In this document: one piece after another, positions 1 through 11,828 of the stretch | How positions within the stretch are numbered: the stretch's first letter is position 1 | How the letters are laid out: each line of letters begins with the position of its first letter | Origin: Homarus americanus | Taxonomy: Eukaryota > Arthropoda > Malacostraca > Decapoda > Nephropidae | DNA: 64,000 bases | Assembly: GCF_018991925.1 (NCBI RefSeq) | Contig: NW_024729645.1 | Span: forward strand, 62,001 to 126,000 | Direction of reading: 5' to 3' | Position numbers and translations under genes: made by a program | The notes under the pieces: generated by a model | What the model saw: the letters and a program-made list of their open reading frames with translations, nothing else | What the model was told of the DNA's origin: nothing | Database searches by the model: none

Positions 1-99
1 CCTTCATACACACCTGCACCACACCTGTCCTTCATACACACCTGCACCACACCTGTCCTTCATACACACCTGCACCACACCTGTCCTTCATACACACCT
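1..99. repeat. 28-bp minisatellite, about 3.5 copies
   Basis: Three near-identical 28-bp units (core CACACCTGCACCACACCTGT) plus a partial copy. The array is cut by the window edge, so its full length is unknown. Confidence 0.9.
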
Positions 100-304
100 A
101 TATGAGTCCACACGAGATACATACCAAGTACGTCATTACTCAAGGTAAGCCAATCAGTTCGCCCCATGCCCGCATACACGTGGACTTGATTTTTTTTTTA
201 CCTCCACCCAAGGGTAGGTCGTCCCAGCCAACCATTACCATGTAAAACTTGCACTCTAACCGGATTGGTTCACGTCATTATACCCCCGCCCCACCTCCAC
301 GGGT
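100..304. other. Unique sequence, no gene seen
   Basis: Single-copy-looking DNA with a poly-T run near 190-199. No coding signal was seen on either strand. Confidence 0.5.
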
Positions 305-893
305 CATCCAATCACCATCCGGAATTATAACAACCCCCCCTTCCCCAACTTGAGTAAACCTATCATCGTCCAGGATTATAAGCCGTTCTCGGTCACACCA
401 ATCACCATCCGGAATTATAATACTCCCTAAGTCTACCAATCACTGTACGGGATTATAATACTCCCCTCCCCCCTTTAAGTCTACCAATCACTATCAAGGA
501 TTATAGTACCCCCCCTGAACCTACCAATCACTGTATGGGAAGTCAGTCTCCCAATTCATTCACAGTTGAGGATTATCACATTGCCTACCGAGATTAACCA
601 ATCACCGACCAGGATTACAGCACTCCTTCGGTTCAACCAATCACCACACGGGTTCATCTCATCCCACAGGTCACCCATTTACACTTCAGGTCTATTCCAC
701 CCCCTCGGGGTTATCCTATCATCATTCAGAATATTATCCCAAGTCGGGATTATCCAATCACCACTCAGGAATATTACCCCCTCCCTAAGAATCAGCCAAT
801 CAACAATAGGGAATATTACCCCCTCCCTAGAGATCAGTCAATCACCACTCGGGAATATTACTCCCTCCCTCGGGATCAGCCAATCACCACCAC
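305..893. repeat. Degenerate CCAATCAC minisatellite
   Basis: About a dozen diverged units of roughly 35-60 bp. Each begins with CCAATCAC, followed a few bases later by GGGATTATAATAC or GGGAATATTAC and a C-rich spacer. The copies from 750 to 893 are the most uniform. The open frame from 566 to 958 merely follows the repeat and shows no domain, so it is not called a gene. Confidence 0.8.
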
Positions 894-1080
894 AGTTGGA
901 CAATACAGTATACTGTATATTAGAGCCTCACCAAGTCTTCCTCCTCCCGCTCACTTAACATAAATAAAACATAGTATTTCATTATCCTAATTGCAGAATG
1001 AAACTTTTCCTCAAGTACAGTAATTTGTTATTATATAATTTTCGCAATCCGACTCGCTATATTTAAGAAGTCATATTAGG
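894..1080. other. AT-rich spacer, no gene seen
   Basis: A/T-rich unique sequence between two repeats, with no coding or RNA signal. Confidence 0.5.
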
Positions 1081-1145
1081 TGTGTGTGTTTATGTATGTA
1101 TGTATGTATGTATGTATGTATATGTATGTATGTATGTATGTATGA
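1081..1145. repeat. (TATG)n microsatellite
   Basis: A short TG run grades into about 12 TATG tetranucleotides. Confidence 0.9.
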
Positions 1146-1237
1146 AGAAGTTTATAATGTATCTTCGAGCCAAAATAGTTACGGTTTTAAAACCTTTGAT
1201 CCCTCAAGCTTAAAAAGAAAGAAAAATCACTTGAGTT

Positions 1238-1240
<3 letters not shown>

Positions 1241-1335
<95 letters not shown>
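1241..1335. repeat. (AT)n microsatellite, 95 bp
   Basis: Uninterrupted AT dinucleotides. Poly-Ile/Tyr open frames on both strands across it are artefacts. Confidence 0.97.
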
Positions 1336-1336
<1 letters not shown>

Positions 1337-1538
1337 TAACAACCCTGAAATTTTTGTACGTGTTTAAGGTCAGCGGTTCAATCTTTATATGGGAATGATA
1401 TTTTTGGTTCAAAGATTAACTACGTAAATGTTTTATTTATACATACATACATATACACACAAGTTCCTTAAAACAGCACCGAGCGAAATTTGAACTCCGA
1501 ATATACGTAATGACTATCTATGTACCGTAACGCACTAT

Positions 1539-1619
1539 ATGAAGCACACCTCAGACTACATGAACCACGCTTCACACTACATGAACCACACCTCACACTA
1601 CATGAAGCACACCTCACAC
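1539..1619. repeat. 21-bp minisatellite, about 4 copies
   Basis: Four units with core CATGAAGCACACCTCACACT; copies differ at one to three bases. Confidence 0.85.
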
Positions 1620-2267
1620 CTGACTTACTATATTACTATTGCTCCTTCAGTATTGCTAAAATGATGCTATTGATGCTATTTTTAAATGTTGTTCTCATAT
1701 CACGCCTTGAACCAGCTAGCAAAATTTATCACAAGAACCTTCGTGAATCTGTGGTCATGACACTATTTAGTTACCATGAAGAAATTACGACCCTGGCATA
1801 AACAACAACGCCAGTGCCAGCAATTAACAGTGCCTGGTGTTGTCCTGAGCCCCGTCCTTATGTGGTTATTATGAAAGGTACCTCAGACGAACGTTCGCTT
1901 GCCTTCTACCTACAGTGGCTTTCTTTCAGGGTAGGAATATTAGATACCTCTTCATCAAGTGCACCATCTCTCCCTCCCTCCTACCTATCCCACCTCACCC
2001 TGTCATGACAATCACAGCCAGTCAGGGAGCCTCAGGTGACAGCTGAGGTGACAGGTAATGAGGCAATAGCAACTACCAATGCCACCTTCAAGCTACTGTT
2101 TGCGTGGCATCAATCCCACCCCCCCCCCTCACAACACACACTGACAGACTGACAGGCAAACACAGAGAGAGAAATAGTGAACAGGGGAATAATGTTTTTA
2201 TATTGTCTGTACTCTGACATATACACAGGTAAAAAGCAGAGTTCGCATTGTAATGTGACCCAGAGCA
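1620..2267. other. Unique stretch, no gene recognised
   Basis: Moderately complex DNA. Open frames at 1520-1801 and 1814-2008 are short, have no recognisable motif and lack convincing splice context, so they are not called. A C9 run lies near 2118. Confidence 0.5.
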
Positions 2268-2412
2268 AACACACACACACACACACACACGCAACACAAA
2301 ACAACAAGCACCACAAGCCATAAACACACAGCACATCCCACAAACACACCACAACATACAAACATACCTTATTACAACCTATAAACACACAACAAACAAA
2401 CAAACAAACAAA

Positions 2413-2457
<45 letters not shown>

Positions 2458-2577
2458 CACAAAACAACAAGCACCACAAGCCATAAACACACAGCACATC
2501 CACAAACACACCACAACATACAAACATACCTTACACAACCTATAAACACACAACAAACAAACAAACAAACAAACAAA

Positions 2578-2633
<56 letters not shown>

Positions 2634-2645
2634 ACAACAAACAAA

Positions 2646-2709
<64 letters not shown>
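2268..2709. repeat. Compound (CA)n/(AAAC)n satellite with internal duplication
   Basis: Four CA runs separated by AAAC runs. A non-simple segment of about 100 bp (containing CAACAAGCACCACAAGCCAT) occurs at about 2296 and again at about 2460, so the CA tracts have been copied together with a larger unit of roughly 165 bp. Valine/Cys-rich open frames on the minus strand are artefacts. Confidence 0.92.
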
Positions 2710-2710
<1 letters not shown>

Positions 2711-3379
2711 GGGGGTCGTGCCAAGGCTAAGTAAGTCACCAACACCATAATCATCAATAGGAAGACTCACCACAAAAATAATTCCCACACAAACTATGAA
2801 ATTTTTTACAGGGAAACACACCCCATGATACACTAATTAATAACAGGTACGCAGGTAAGAACAATGGCCATCATATACGAAGGAATTTTATAGACACACG
2901 CCCTTTGATATAGTAATCAATATAAATATATATATAACGTCCGTCAAAAAGGTAGTAATTTATTGAGAAATGTTACACGAAATACTGATGGCTGTAGAAG
3001 GTAGACTGGGATATCCACCCCTTAAAAAGCAAATTAATGACAGGTATACAGGTGGATAAACAGTCTTCTTAGGGTATGTATGTGTGTAATTATTATCATT
3101 ATACAACCATCACCAAACACCAATAATAAACAAAACAGGTATACAGGTAAGCGTGACCTCCCTCAGGTGTGTCATAATTTACGAGGATATACTGTACACC
3201 CCTAATAGACAAATTAATGACAGGTATAGAGGTAAGTATAAGGTCCTTCATAAGCGTCGTAAACAAGAGACAATCTTCCTGTCCAGCGCTTATAACGAGG
3301 CGGATCAGAACCTGTTATTAGCCCAGGTGCTCTGTTCTATACACCCGAGGCTCGCTGGTAAAAGCTGACTCTGAATGAA
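2710..3379. other. Diverged spacer with a repeated motif, no gene
   Basis: Unique-looking DNA in which a loose motif (aattaatgacaggtata with small changes) recurs at about 2837, 3032, 3130 and 3210. This suggests a very old tandem repeat. No coding signal. Confidence 0.5.
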
Positions 3380-4002
3380 GTAACACCCAGCCAGGTGAGG
3401 TGTGTCAGTAGTAACACCCCGCCAGGTGAGGTGTGTCAGTAGTAACACCCCGCCAGGTGAGGTGTGTCAGTAGTAACACCCCCGCCAGGTGAGGTGTGTC
3501 AGTAGTAACACCCCCGCCAGGTGAGGTGTGTCAGTAGTAACACCCCGCCAGGTGAGGTGTGTCAGTAGTAACACCCAGCCAGGTGAGGTGTGTCAGTAGT
3601 AACACCCCGCCAGGTGAGGTGTGTCAGTAGTAACACCCCCAGGGTGAGGTGTGTCAGTAGTAACACCCAGCCAGGTGAGGTGTGTCGGTAACACCCGCCA
3701 GGTGAGGTGTGTCAGTAGTAACACCCCGCCAGGTGAGGTGTGTCAGTAGTAACACCCGCCAGGTGAGGTGTGTCAGTAGTAACACCCCCAGGTGAGGTGT
3801 GTCAGTAGTAACACCCCGCCAGGTGAGGTGTGTCAGTAGTAACACCCCGCCAGGTGAGGTGTGTCAGTAGTAACACCCCGCCAGGTGAGGTGTGTCAGTA
3901 GTAACAACCCGCCAGGTGAGGTGTGTCAGTAGTAACACCCCGCCAGGTGAGGTGTGTCAGTAGTAACACCCCCGCCAGGTGAAGTGTGTCGGCAGTAACA
4001 CA
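3380..4002. repeat. 31-bp minisatellite, about 19-20 copies
   Basis: Units of 30-32 bp with core CGCCAGGTGAGGTGTGTCAG followed by TAGTAACACC. Copies vary mainly in the number of Cs and in one small deletion near 3680. Each unit carries CAGGTGAGG, a match to the 5' splice donor consensus on the plus strand. Confidence 0.95.
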
Positions 4003-4868
4003 CCCCCACACTCTCAAGATTGAGTCTGTAAATGGGGCAACGAAAGAGTGTTGCGATAAAATGAATTACGAGTGTGTTGAAGGCGCAAGGTGCAACACAC
4101 ACACCACTAATACACATACCACACCTCAGGTTTCCGTCACCAATCACTCTAACCCGGAGGCTACAGTGACCATATTATGTACACTACACTGATTCCTTAA
4201 CTACAGTCTACACAACCTACGAACCTAAGGGTATGTATGTATCTACAATAACTTCCTCCCTTTTTCTACCTATATTACCTACTTCCTTCCCTACCTACAT
4301 TATTCTTACCCGATTACTCGCACAAAAGTCTCTCTCAACTGATGTCAGCACTTGCTAGTTGACGCTCACAGATACTAGATGATGCTGATGTTAGTAAATG
4401 CTCGATGATGTTACATAGCTGCTAGATGATGTTACAATAGTTATAAGTGAATGATTTTCATGGCGACTAAATGACGTTACGATGTTATAATGACGTTACA
4501 GTGTTCAAATAACTACTAGTTACAATGTGCAAGGAAACAACTCCGGTTCCCCGAGCAGGATCCCAACTTGTCTTATGGTAATGACAACCTGTTCCTCACG
4601 CGGTAATCCACAGAACCACCAACGCCCCCCACCCACCCACCTACTCACCCACCCACACACACGCTCCCTTTCACCCACGTTCCCTTTCACCCAGGCCCCC
4701 ACAGTTTGAAGTATCCAGGCTGGAGGAAAGACCTAGACTAGCAGAGCGACCAACACACACTGTACATGTTTCTAATTAATAATGTTCATCGTGTGTAAAG
4801 CTGACACGTGAAGCTGGGAGAACGATCAGCATTTACAATATTTTCAACACCTTTTACGAGACAGTGTG

Positions 4869-4870
<2 letters not shown>
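4003..4870. other. Unique spacer, no gene recognised
   Basis: Includes a short degenerate series around 4340-4500 (ctagatgatgttac variants). No coding domain seen in any frame. Confidence 0.5.

Positions 4871-4934
<64 letters not shown>
4871..4934. repeat. (TC)n microsatellite
   Basis: Uninterrupted TC run of about 64 bp. Confidence 0.97.
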
Positions 4935-4937
<3 letters not shown>

Positions 4938-5396
4938 ACATCATTTTACCTTGTTCATCTCACGTGGTTTACACAGTGAAGCGCCGCTGTACATTTATTA
5001 CACCCAAAGCACATTCAACAGGTATTCTGACACGAGAAATTGCACCATTTTTCTATTAATTTTACCTCGGGAGTTTTTATCTTTTTTTTCCCCCAGAATG
5101 TAGTTAAATATTTATAGTGACATTCTCATACTTAATGAAATGGTGAGAATGTTGACTCAGTTGGGAATAAAAATGGTACTTAAAGGTATTTCTATTTCTT
5201 CTCTTGTCTACGTCATGACCCCCTAAATTACCTTAATTACACACTCACACTACCACAACCGTCACACACACACACACACACACTAAACAGCCGCCACACA
5301 AACACACACAACCACAGCCGCCACCCCCACACACACACACAGGTATGAAAAATACATAAAATTCCTACCTTTACCCAACGGTCAAGGTATATTTTT
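4935..5396. other. Spacer with a short (CA) cluster
   Basis: A/T-rich unique sequence, then imperfect CA repeats at 5262-5340. No gene seen. Confidence 0.5.
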
Positions 5397-5775
5397 GTCG
5401 CTGTTAATAAAACGTTTGTGCCTGTTATAAAACGTTTGTGTCGGTTGTTAATAAAATGTTCGCGCCCGTTGTTAATAAAACGTTTGTCTGTTGTTAATAA
5501 AACGTTTGTCTGTTGCAAATAAAACGTTTGTCTGTTGTTAATAAAACGTTTGTCTGTTGTTAATAAAACGTTTGTTTGTTGTTAATAGAACGTTTGTGTT
5601 TGTTTATAAAAAGTTTGTCTCTGTTGTCAATAAAGCATTTGTGCCTGTTGTAAAAGGTTGAGTCTGTTGACAATAAAAATTTTAATTTTATTGTCAATAA
5701 AACGTTTTTGCCCGTTGTAATAAAACGTTTGTGTAATCTTACTAACGATTTCCTGCTCATAAAACGTTTGTGTCG
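5397..5775. repeat. About 22-bp minisatellite containing AATAAAACGTTT
   Basis: About 16-17 units, core GTTGTTAATAAAACGTTTGT. Every good copy contains AATAAA and the palindrome AACGTT. Divergence rises towards the 3' end. Confidence 0.93.
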
Positions 5776-5816
5776 TTAGTTAGTTAGTGTTCCTCGTGAT
5801 AACTAAGGTAAGGTTA

Positions 5817-6010
5817 TAACAAGAGTATAAACGACTCAACGCAAGTATAAACGACACAACACAAGTATAAACGACACAACGTAAGTATAAACGACACAAC
5901 GCAAGTATAAACGACACAACGTAAGTATAAACGACACAACACAAGTATAAACGACTCAACACAAGGATAAACGAAACAACTTAAGTTTATACGGCACAAC
6001 ACAAGGATAA
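5817..6010. repeat. 20-bp minisatellite, about 10 copies
   Basis: Units of AAGTATAAACGACACAACGC with alternating small variants, each including TATAAAC. A weaker tail of related motifs continues to about 6200. Confidence 0.93.
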
Positions 6011-6990
6011 AACCGACACGACACGACACAACGATGACAATTCAAGAACAAATGACACTATACAGGTAAAAACGACACTAGTATAAGTGACAAGCTAGCA
6101 CAGACAAAAGACGACCAAGTATAAATGACACAGCTAATTTATACGACACAACTTAAAACCATACCATGTACAGTACAGTAAAATATAAACGACACAACAT
6201 ATTATGTTTACACCTAAGACGCAATATTAAAACGTGTAGGCTAATCATAATCTGACGAACGCAAGGTGAACTGGCTGCGTTTAACCGAGTCTCCTGATAA
6301 CAACAGCTGAGGAGATAACTGCCTTACTGATAACACACACACATACACAGTGACGCACTTAGCTGAGGCCTGACTTTTCTACTTACAGCACTCACAACAA
6401 ACACATCATACTGTTTCTAATCAATAAGTATAAAACGTTATCCAGTCAGAATACCCTATTAACAGCTCCTATTGGGGAAAGTTTAACGTAAGAACATTTG
6501 AGAATCCAACTTTGAGTCACTGCTTAAGTTAGGTTAGGTTAGATGTTGTCTCAGTTCCCCATGTAAAGGAAATTATTCAGCATATGATCCCTGGAGAGAC
6601 TGAGTTCACCTCTTTCTTTCCTTCACCGCTGATCCTACGAGGCGTGTATTGAAGAGGCATGGTAGAGGGCGTGGGGGTAGAGAGGTGGTAGGTGTGCGAG
6701 GAGAGATGTGTGTGATGTGCGGAAGTGTAGTCATTGTCTTAGGTGCTAGCTTGAGTGTGGAGACATAATGGTTTACCTATAGGTGTGGTCTCTCAGTACA
6801 GTTGATAACCAAAGCTTCCCAGGTGACTGACTGACTGATCAACCTTTGTTATTGTCTACTGCCCCTTCACCACCAATACACCTTGACTACAATACTCACT
6901 CTCAAAGACCTCTACGACTCACCCAGTATTAAGTTTAAAGGTGTGTGTGTGTGTGGGGGGATACTGTTCATCCTGGTGTGTTCTGAGGCC
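6011..6990. other. Unique spacer with a short TTAGG-type stretch
   Basis: Mostly single-copy-looking DNA. The motif GTTAGGTTAGGTTAG lies at about 6528-6543. No supported gene. Confidence 0.5.
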
Positions 6991-7290
6991 ATGAGGGGTG
7001 TGTGAGCATGGGGAGTGTGGGTGTAAGCATGGCGTGGGAGTGTGGGTGTGTGTGGGAGCATGGCGTGGGAGTGGGTGTGTGAGCATGGCGTGGGAGTGAA
7101 GCATGGTGGGAGGTGGTGTGGGCATGGCGGGAGGGGTGTGGGTGTGGGCACATGGGAGTGTAGGTGTAAGCAAGACGTGGGGTGTGGAGGTGTGTGAACA
7201 TGGCGTGGGAGTGTGGGTGTGTGAACATGGCGTGGGAGTGTGGGTGTGTTAGCATGGCGTGGGAGTGTGGGCGTGAGTATGGGCGGGAGG
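6991..7290. repeat. GT-rich minisatellite (gcatggcgtgggagtgtggg)
   Basis: About ten diverged copies of a roughly 25-30 bp unit with core GCATGGCGTGGGAGTGTGGG. Open frames on both strands through it are low-complexity artefacts. Confidence 0.88.
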
Positions 7291-7559
7291 GGTGTGAAAC
7301 CGTGGGAAAGCTAAAAGGGAAGGGGAGGGGATGGGAAGGGGAAGAGGGTGCGGGGGTACAGGCGGCAGAAAGCGCTGACCCAGGGGTAGAACACACACAC
7401 ACACACAAGCCCCCCCCTCCGCAAGGCAGGAACCAATTATATTTCCTCCTGTGGTCAACTAGCACAGGACTCTAGCGAAAATAGTTAACAAACCCGTCAG
7501 CAGTTTACGGGTAAAGGTGAAAAATGATCCCAAACTCAAAAGGAACAGTACAGCTAAAT
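7291..7559. other. Purine-rich tail and spacer
   Basis: A GGGAAGGGG-type purine tract at 7310-7355 and a short CA run near 7391, with no gene. Confidence 0.5.
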
Positions 7560-7778
7560 ATATTGACCCTGTGTACTGTTGATGATATTGACCCTGTGTA
7601 CTTTCTCTGTTTACTCTTGATGACATTGACCTTGTGCACTGTCTCTCTGTTTACTGTTGATGACATTGACCCTGTGTACTGTCTCTCTGTTTACTGTTGA
7701 TGATGTTGGCCCTGTGTACTGTCTCTCTGTTTACTGTTGATGTTGGCCCTGTGTACTTTCTCTGTTGATTACTGTTGA
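7560..7778. repeat. About 40-bp minisatellite, 5-6 copies
   Basis: Units contain TGATGACATTGACCCTGTGT followed by ACTGTCTCTCTGTTTACTGT. The first and last copies are shortened. Confidence 0.92.
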
Positions 7779-8790
7779 TAACGTCAGGTAATCAGGGGTC
7801 CACATCAACACAGTACCTGAATGACGTTATCAGGTTACCCACACAGTTCAAATCAAGGCAGACCAAACATACCATCAATCGTAGCACAGAGTTCACATAT
7901 GCCAAGTGAAACGTTAAGCCAAAATCTCAATGGTAAATTAGATCACGTTGACAGTCTGCAGTTAGAACAAAAGACAAAACAAATATTAACAGGTGTACGT
8001 TATCAGGATGTTTTAGTACACATTACTCACTCGATTAATAACGCGAGGAGCTGCGCCTTATGTCTGGTAAAGCAGTACTAGCTAACCCGTCAACATCTGT
8101 ACTGTGCAAGGATTCACCCCCATCGCTCACGACAGTTAGTTCCGCCAAGATGCAGACTTATACACTATCACAGGTCAACAATCTCTTATACAATATTACT
8201 TCTACTTAAAAATAAACTCAAGTAACGGGGATTATCATCATGTATTGTGGACGCGTCTTTATTAGAAACCTGTGTCATATATTCACACACCGGTGCAATG
8301 TAATGGTATGTTAACGTGTAGGTGTTTGGTCGTCACCTCACGTCTGAGTTGTGTGTTTAACAAGTCACACACAGGCCTGCTGGTGTGTCACGTGTCAAGA
8401 TAACTGTTCCCAGTAGCCTCGCCTCATCACTTACTTCTATCGTAAGACTTATGTCATAATGTATTCATATTGTCCTCACAACTGTGGTCTGAGATCCAAT
8501 GGCTTATGTACCCAACTGACAGACATAAACCTTGTCGGCCATCACACACACAGAGCCTCGTACGCTAACCTGTGAAGCGATGGTAGTAGTACAGTATATA
8601 CTTGTGCCCATTATACACTTGTAAGGTACAGCAGGTAGTGTAATAACAGATGAGGGTTAAGGTCTATCTGAGGCGTGAGTGAGGGACAGGACCCACCTGT
8701 TGTCTCACATCCGTCCCTCACCAGTCAGCGAGAGTATCTAGCTTTATCAGCGGAAACCTGGCTGCTTGACACCTTATCTCACTACCTCTC
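7779..8790. other. Unique stretch, no gene recognised
   Basis: One of the more complex stretches in the window. The open frame at 7821-8081 has mixed amino-acid composition (86 codons) but no recognised motif, splice support or repeat match, so it is left uncalled. Confidence 0.45.
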
Positions 8791-8794
8791 CACC

Positions 8795-9098
8795 ACCACC
8801 ATGGTTAGTGTCCCTGTCACCATAGTTAGAGTCCCCGGCCACCACCACCATGGTTAGTCTCCCCTGCCACCATGGTTAGTGTCCCTTGCCGCCGCCACCA
8901 CCACCATGGTTAGTGTCCCCTGCCACCACCACCACAATGGGTAGTACCCCCTGCCGCCACCACCACCGTGGTTAGTACCCCCTTCCGCCACCACCACCAT
9001 GGTTAGTGTCCCCTGCCACCACCACCATGGTTAGTGTCCCTTGCCGCCACCACCATGGTTAGTGTCCCCTGCCACCATCACCGTGGCTAGTGCCCTCC
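8795..9098. repeat. About 26-bp minisatellite (ccaccaccatggttagtgtc)
   Basis: About a dozen units with core CCACCACCATGGTTAGTGTC followed by CCCTGC. Unit length varies because the CCA/CCG triplets expand and contract. Confidence 0.93.
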
Positions 9099-10850
9099 TG
9101 TCAGCACCACCAAATCTAAACAACGTGTTCACCCGATCTCAGGAAACTTCAACTAATGATAACAAAATCGAAGCAGCGGGTCGAGTGTGTTAGAGAAGTG
9201 GCTAGGTGGCGCCTTACCTATACCGGCTATATTCTCTACACCACTCACGTCACCCCCCCCCCATCCTCACAACCACAATAATGAACTATACATCAGTGAG
9301 TCACCATCAACTACTTGGGAGTTACATTCATGGGTGACAAAAAAGTTCAAAGACTCGAGGTTGGTGAACTGACGCTTATCTATACCCTTCCTTTGGTTGA
9401 GCACCACCATTAGCAGCTCCACCGGATCTCATCATCGCCATAAATGACAATACAATATTCACTTCACTTACATCAGTCAGTCACCAGAACCTCGGGTGGC
9501 AAGTTAGTTGAGAGGATCGGGTTTGATGAAAACCTTTGACTGGCGGGCGCTTTATCTCTCTCTACCTTGCCTTTCATTTCCTTTTGCTCAAGTGTACACC
9601 ACCGTCTATATGTTCCTTCCCCTCCTGTTACCAAAGCCAGGAAATTCAGATCACCCAAATCAGCCACTGTGGGGGGATTTGGCTGACATAATGATGAACG
9701 GGTTCCCACGGATGGATGTAGCCGGATGACGATTGGTTGTACTCAAGGATAAGACGGATAGATCACCCCCCCCCCATTTGTACTATCATTGTTGAACACT
9801 GTACAACTCGTACCTGTTCATGGCGGCGGGGTTGGCGGCCGCGCTCACTACCTGTTGAACCTCCACTTCCGTCAACACAAAAGATCACTGCCACCACGAG
9901 TTAGATCTTCTTCACAACAGATCTTTCAGTAAGTGTTCTCACTACATCACTGTCTAAGTCTACTGGCGCGGGTGTGGTGGTGTGCGTGTGTGGTGGGGGT
10001 GTGTGTGGTGCAGGTAGGTGTGGTGGTGGAGGTAGGTGTGGTGGGCGGGTGAGTGGCAGAGTGGCGGGTGACAGGTCGTGTCCAGGTGCAGGAGATGACT
10101 GGTGTCGCGGGGCTGCCGTCGCTGCCTCATATACCGCGTCCTGACCTTGGTCTGCCTACCCACCCACTCCTACCCGCATACCCGCTGCCCCTGGCCCTCT
10201 CCTGCTGACCCTCCTACCCCGACCTCCACCACTCACTCTGGCGCCAACGACACTGACCAACCTAACTGACGCGCACACCACTCTGGCGACGACACCGCAC
10301 AAAAAACACACCTCAACACCCCGCCCTCATTCACTGTCAAACTGTCAGACAGGTAGTACGCATACCTGTTAAGTGTGTGTTCACCCAGGTGTTCTTATGC
10401 TTGGCCGCCTGAGTACTGTATATACGCTGATTCCTCCTTCTTCATGGCAGTGAGGGATTTACGATTTGATGATTACCGACACGAATTACATATACCCAGA
10501 TGACCTCTCAGTCACCCAGTACAGTTAGGTGGTACCAATAATACCCCCCCCCCTCACTCACACTCACTCGTACCCACCTCCCTCTCTTCCTCTTGCTGAA
10601 GACTAACCTCAAGCGAGCGACTGTGTGTGTGTGTTGGGAAGAAGGGGGTTGATCTTGCAGCGTGAGAAGGTGATGGAGGTGACGCCCTCAGGCACCTCCT
10701 TCATACCTCCTTCACAGTACCTCCTTCTCCACCGCCAGCATCAAGTCTCACACCCTGTACACACACACACACACACACGTCACCAAGGTGAACATCCGGA
10801 CCGAGGAAAATCTTACACAACGGGATTAAACCTCAAAGTGCTTCCTGTGA
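9099..10850. other. Mixed unique DNA; a GC-rich patch at 9.82-10.35 kb
   Basis: No gene is supported. Around 9819-10350 CpG and GC rise. On the minus strand a strong Kozak-like GCCGCCATGA (ATG at 9821-9819) is followed after 8 nt by CAG/GTACGAG, a possible donor. A G/T-rich tract covers 9966-10060 and a C run lies near 9768. Open frames at 9473-9729 and 10625-11089 show no domains. Confidence 0.4.
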
Positions 10851-11036
10851 CTCCACCAGGACCACTACACCCACCTTCTACACCAGGACCACTACACCCC
10901 ACCCTCTACACCAGGACCACTACACCCACCCTCTACACCAGGACCACTACACTAGGACCACTACACCCACCCTCTACACCAGGACCACTACGCCCACCCT
11001 CTACACCAGGACCACTACACCCACCCTCTACACTTT
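10851..11036. repeat. 27-bp minisatellite, about 7 copies
   Basis: Units with core ACCACTACACCCACCCTCTA plus CACCAGG; one copy is partly deleted near 10950. Confidence 0.92.
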
Positions 11037-11311
11037 TCCCACGGAGAGAAGCTATTACATTTACCTGTGTACACGACCAGCTGATCTGAGGCGCCCCATG
11101 ACTCGACCTACAATTAACATTCTAAGTAACTGTGGAGTGTAAACTATACTCTACCTTTAGTATACCTCACCAACACGATGGTATACTGTAGTTAAGTTCG
11201 GGTCAAGTGAATGTAAACTACAGTGCACTTGTAGACTCTGTGTTTCTCCTACAGTGCTACACTTACACTAGGCTCCTCCCAATACTAGTGCGTTTCATCC
11301 ATTGTGGTGAA
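11037..11311. other. Unique spacer
   Basis: No coding, RNA or repeat signal recognised. Confidence 0.5.
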
Positions 11312-11490
11312 GCAACGGTGGTGGGAGTGGTGTAGGGAGTGGTGGTGTAGGGAGTGGTGGTGTAGGGAGTGGTGGTGGAGGGAGTGGTGTAGGGAGTGGT
11401 GGTGGAGGGAGTGGTGTAGGGAGTGGTGGTGGAGGGAGTGGTGATGGTGGGAGTGGTGTAGGGAGTGGTGGTGGAGGGAGTGGTGATGGG
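11312..11490. repeat. GGTGGTGTAGGGAGT minisatellite
   Basis: About a dozen 12-15 bp units (GGTGGTGTAGGGAGT or GGTGGTGGAGGGAGT). Thr/Pro open frames on the minus strand are artefacts. Confidence 0.93.
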
Positions 11491-11828
11491 CAAGTCAAGT
11501 GGTGTTGGTATAGGTAGGAAGAGTGCAAGCAACGGAGGAGGAGGAGGTGCCCCGGGAAGATGGCATCATTTAGCCGGAGGCGCTCTGAGTCCCTCACACT
11601 GAGAACACCTCCGTCTCCACCACCACCACACTCCTTCTCCTCCCCCACACCCTCCCACTCCATATCCTCCACACTCCTACTACTTCATCTCCTCCTCAAC
11701 ACCTCCCATTTCACCTTCTCCATACCTCCCACTCCACCTTCTCCACACCTCCCACTCCACACTCCCACCACCACACCCAACCACCAATTCACTGACCCGT
11801 ACCCTGAAAGAACGCCATTAAAGGCAGG
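11491..11828. other. Spacer then C/T-rich low-complexity DNA
   Basis: From 11606 to 11790 the sequence is made of CCTCCCACTCC-like units. The frame starting at 11560 opens with a reasonable ATG context (MASFSRRRSES) but runs directly into this low-complexity tract and then the SINE-like segment, so it is not called as a gene. Confidence 0.45.

Noticed and set aside
2110..2757. 215-codon Cys/Val-rich minus-strand frame
   Set aside because: It is a translation of CA repeats.
3380..4002. Regular array resembling a CRISPR locus
   Set aside because: Units are contiguous with no unique spacers, and the DNA is eukaryotic. The same applies to the other arrays.
7821..8081. 86-codon mixed-composition frame
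   Set aside because: Normal-looking residues, but no motif, no splice context and a length within chance expectation for this much DNA.
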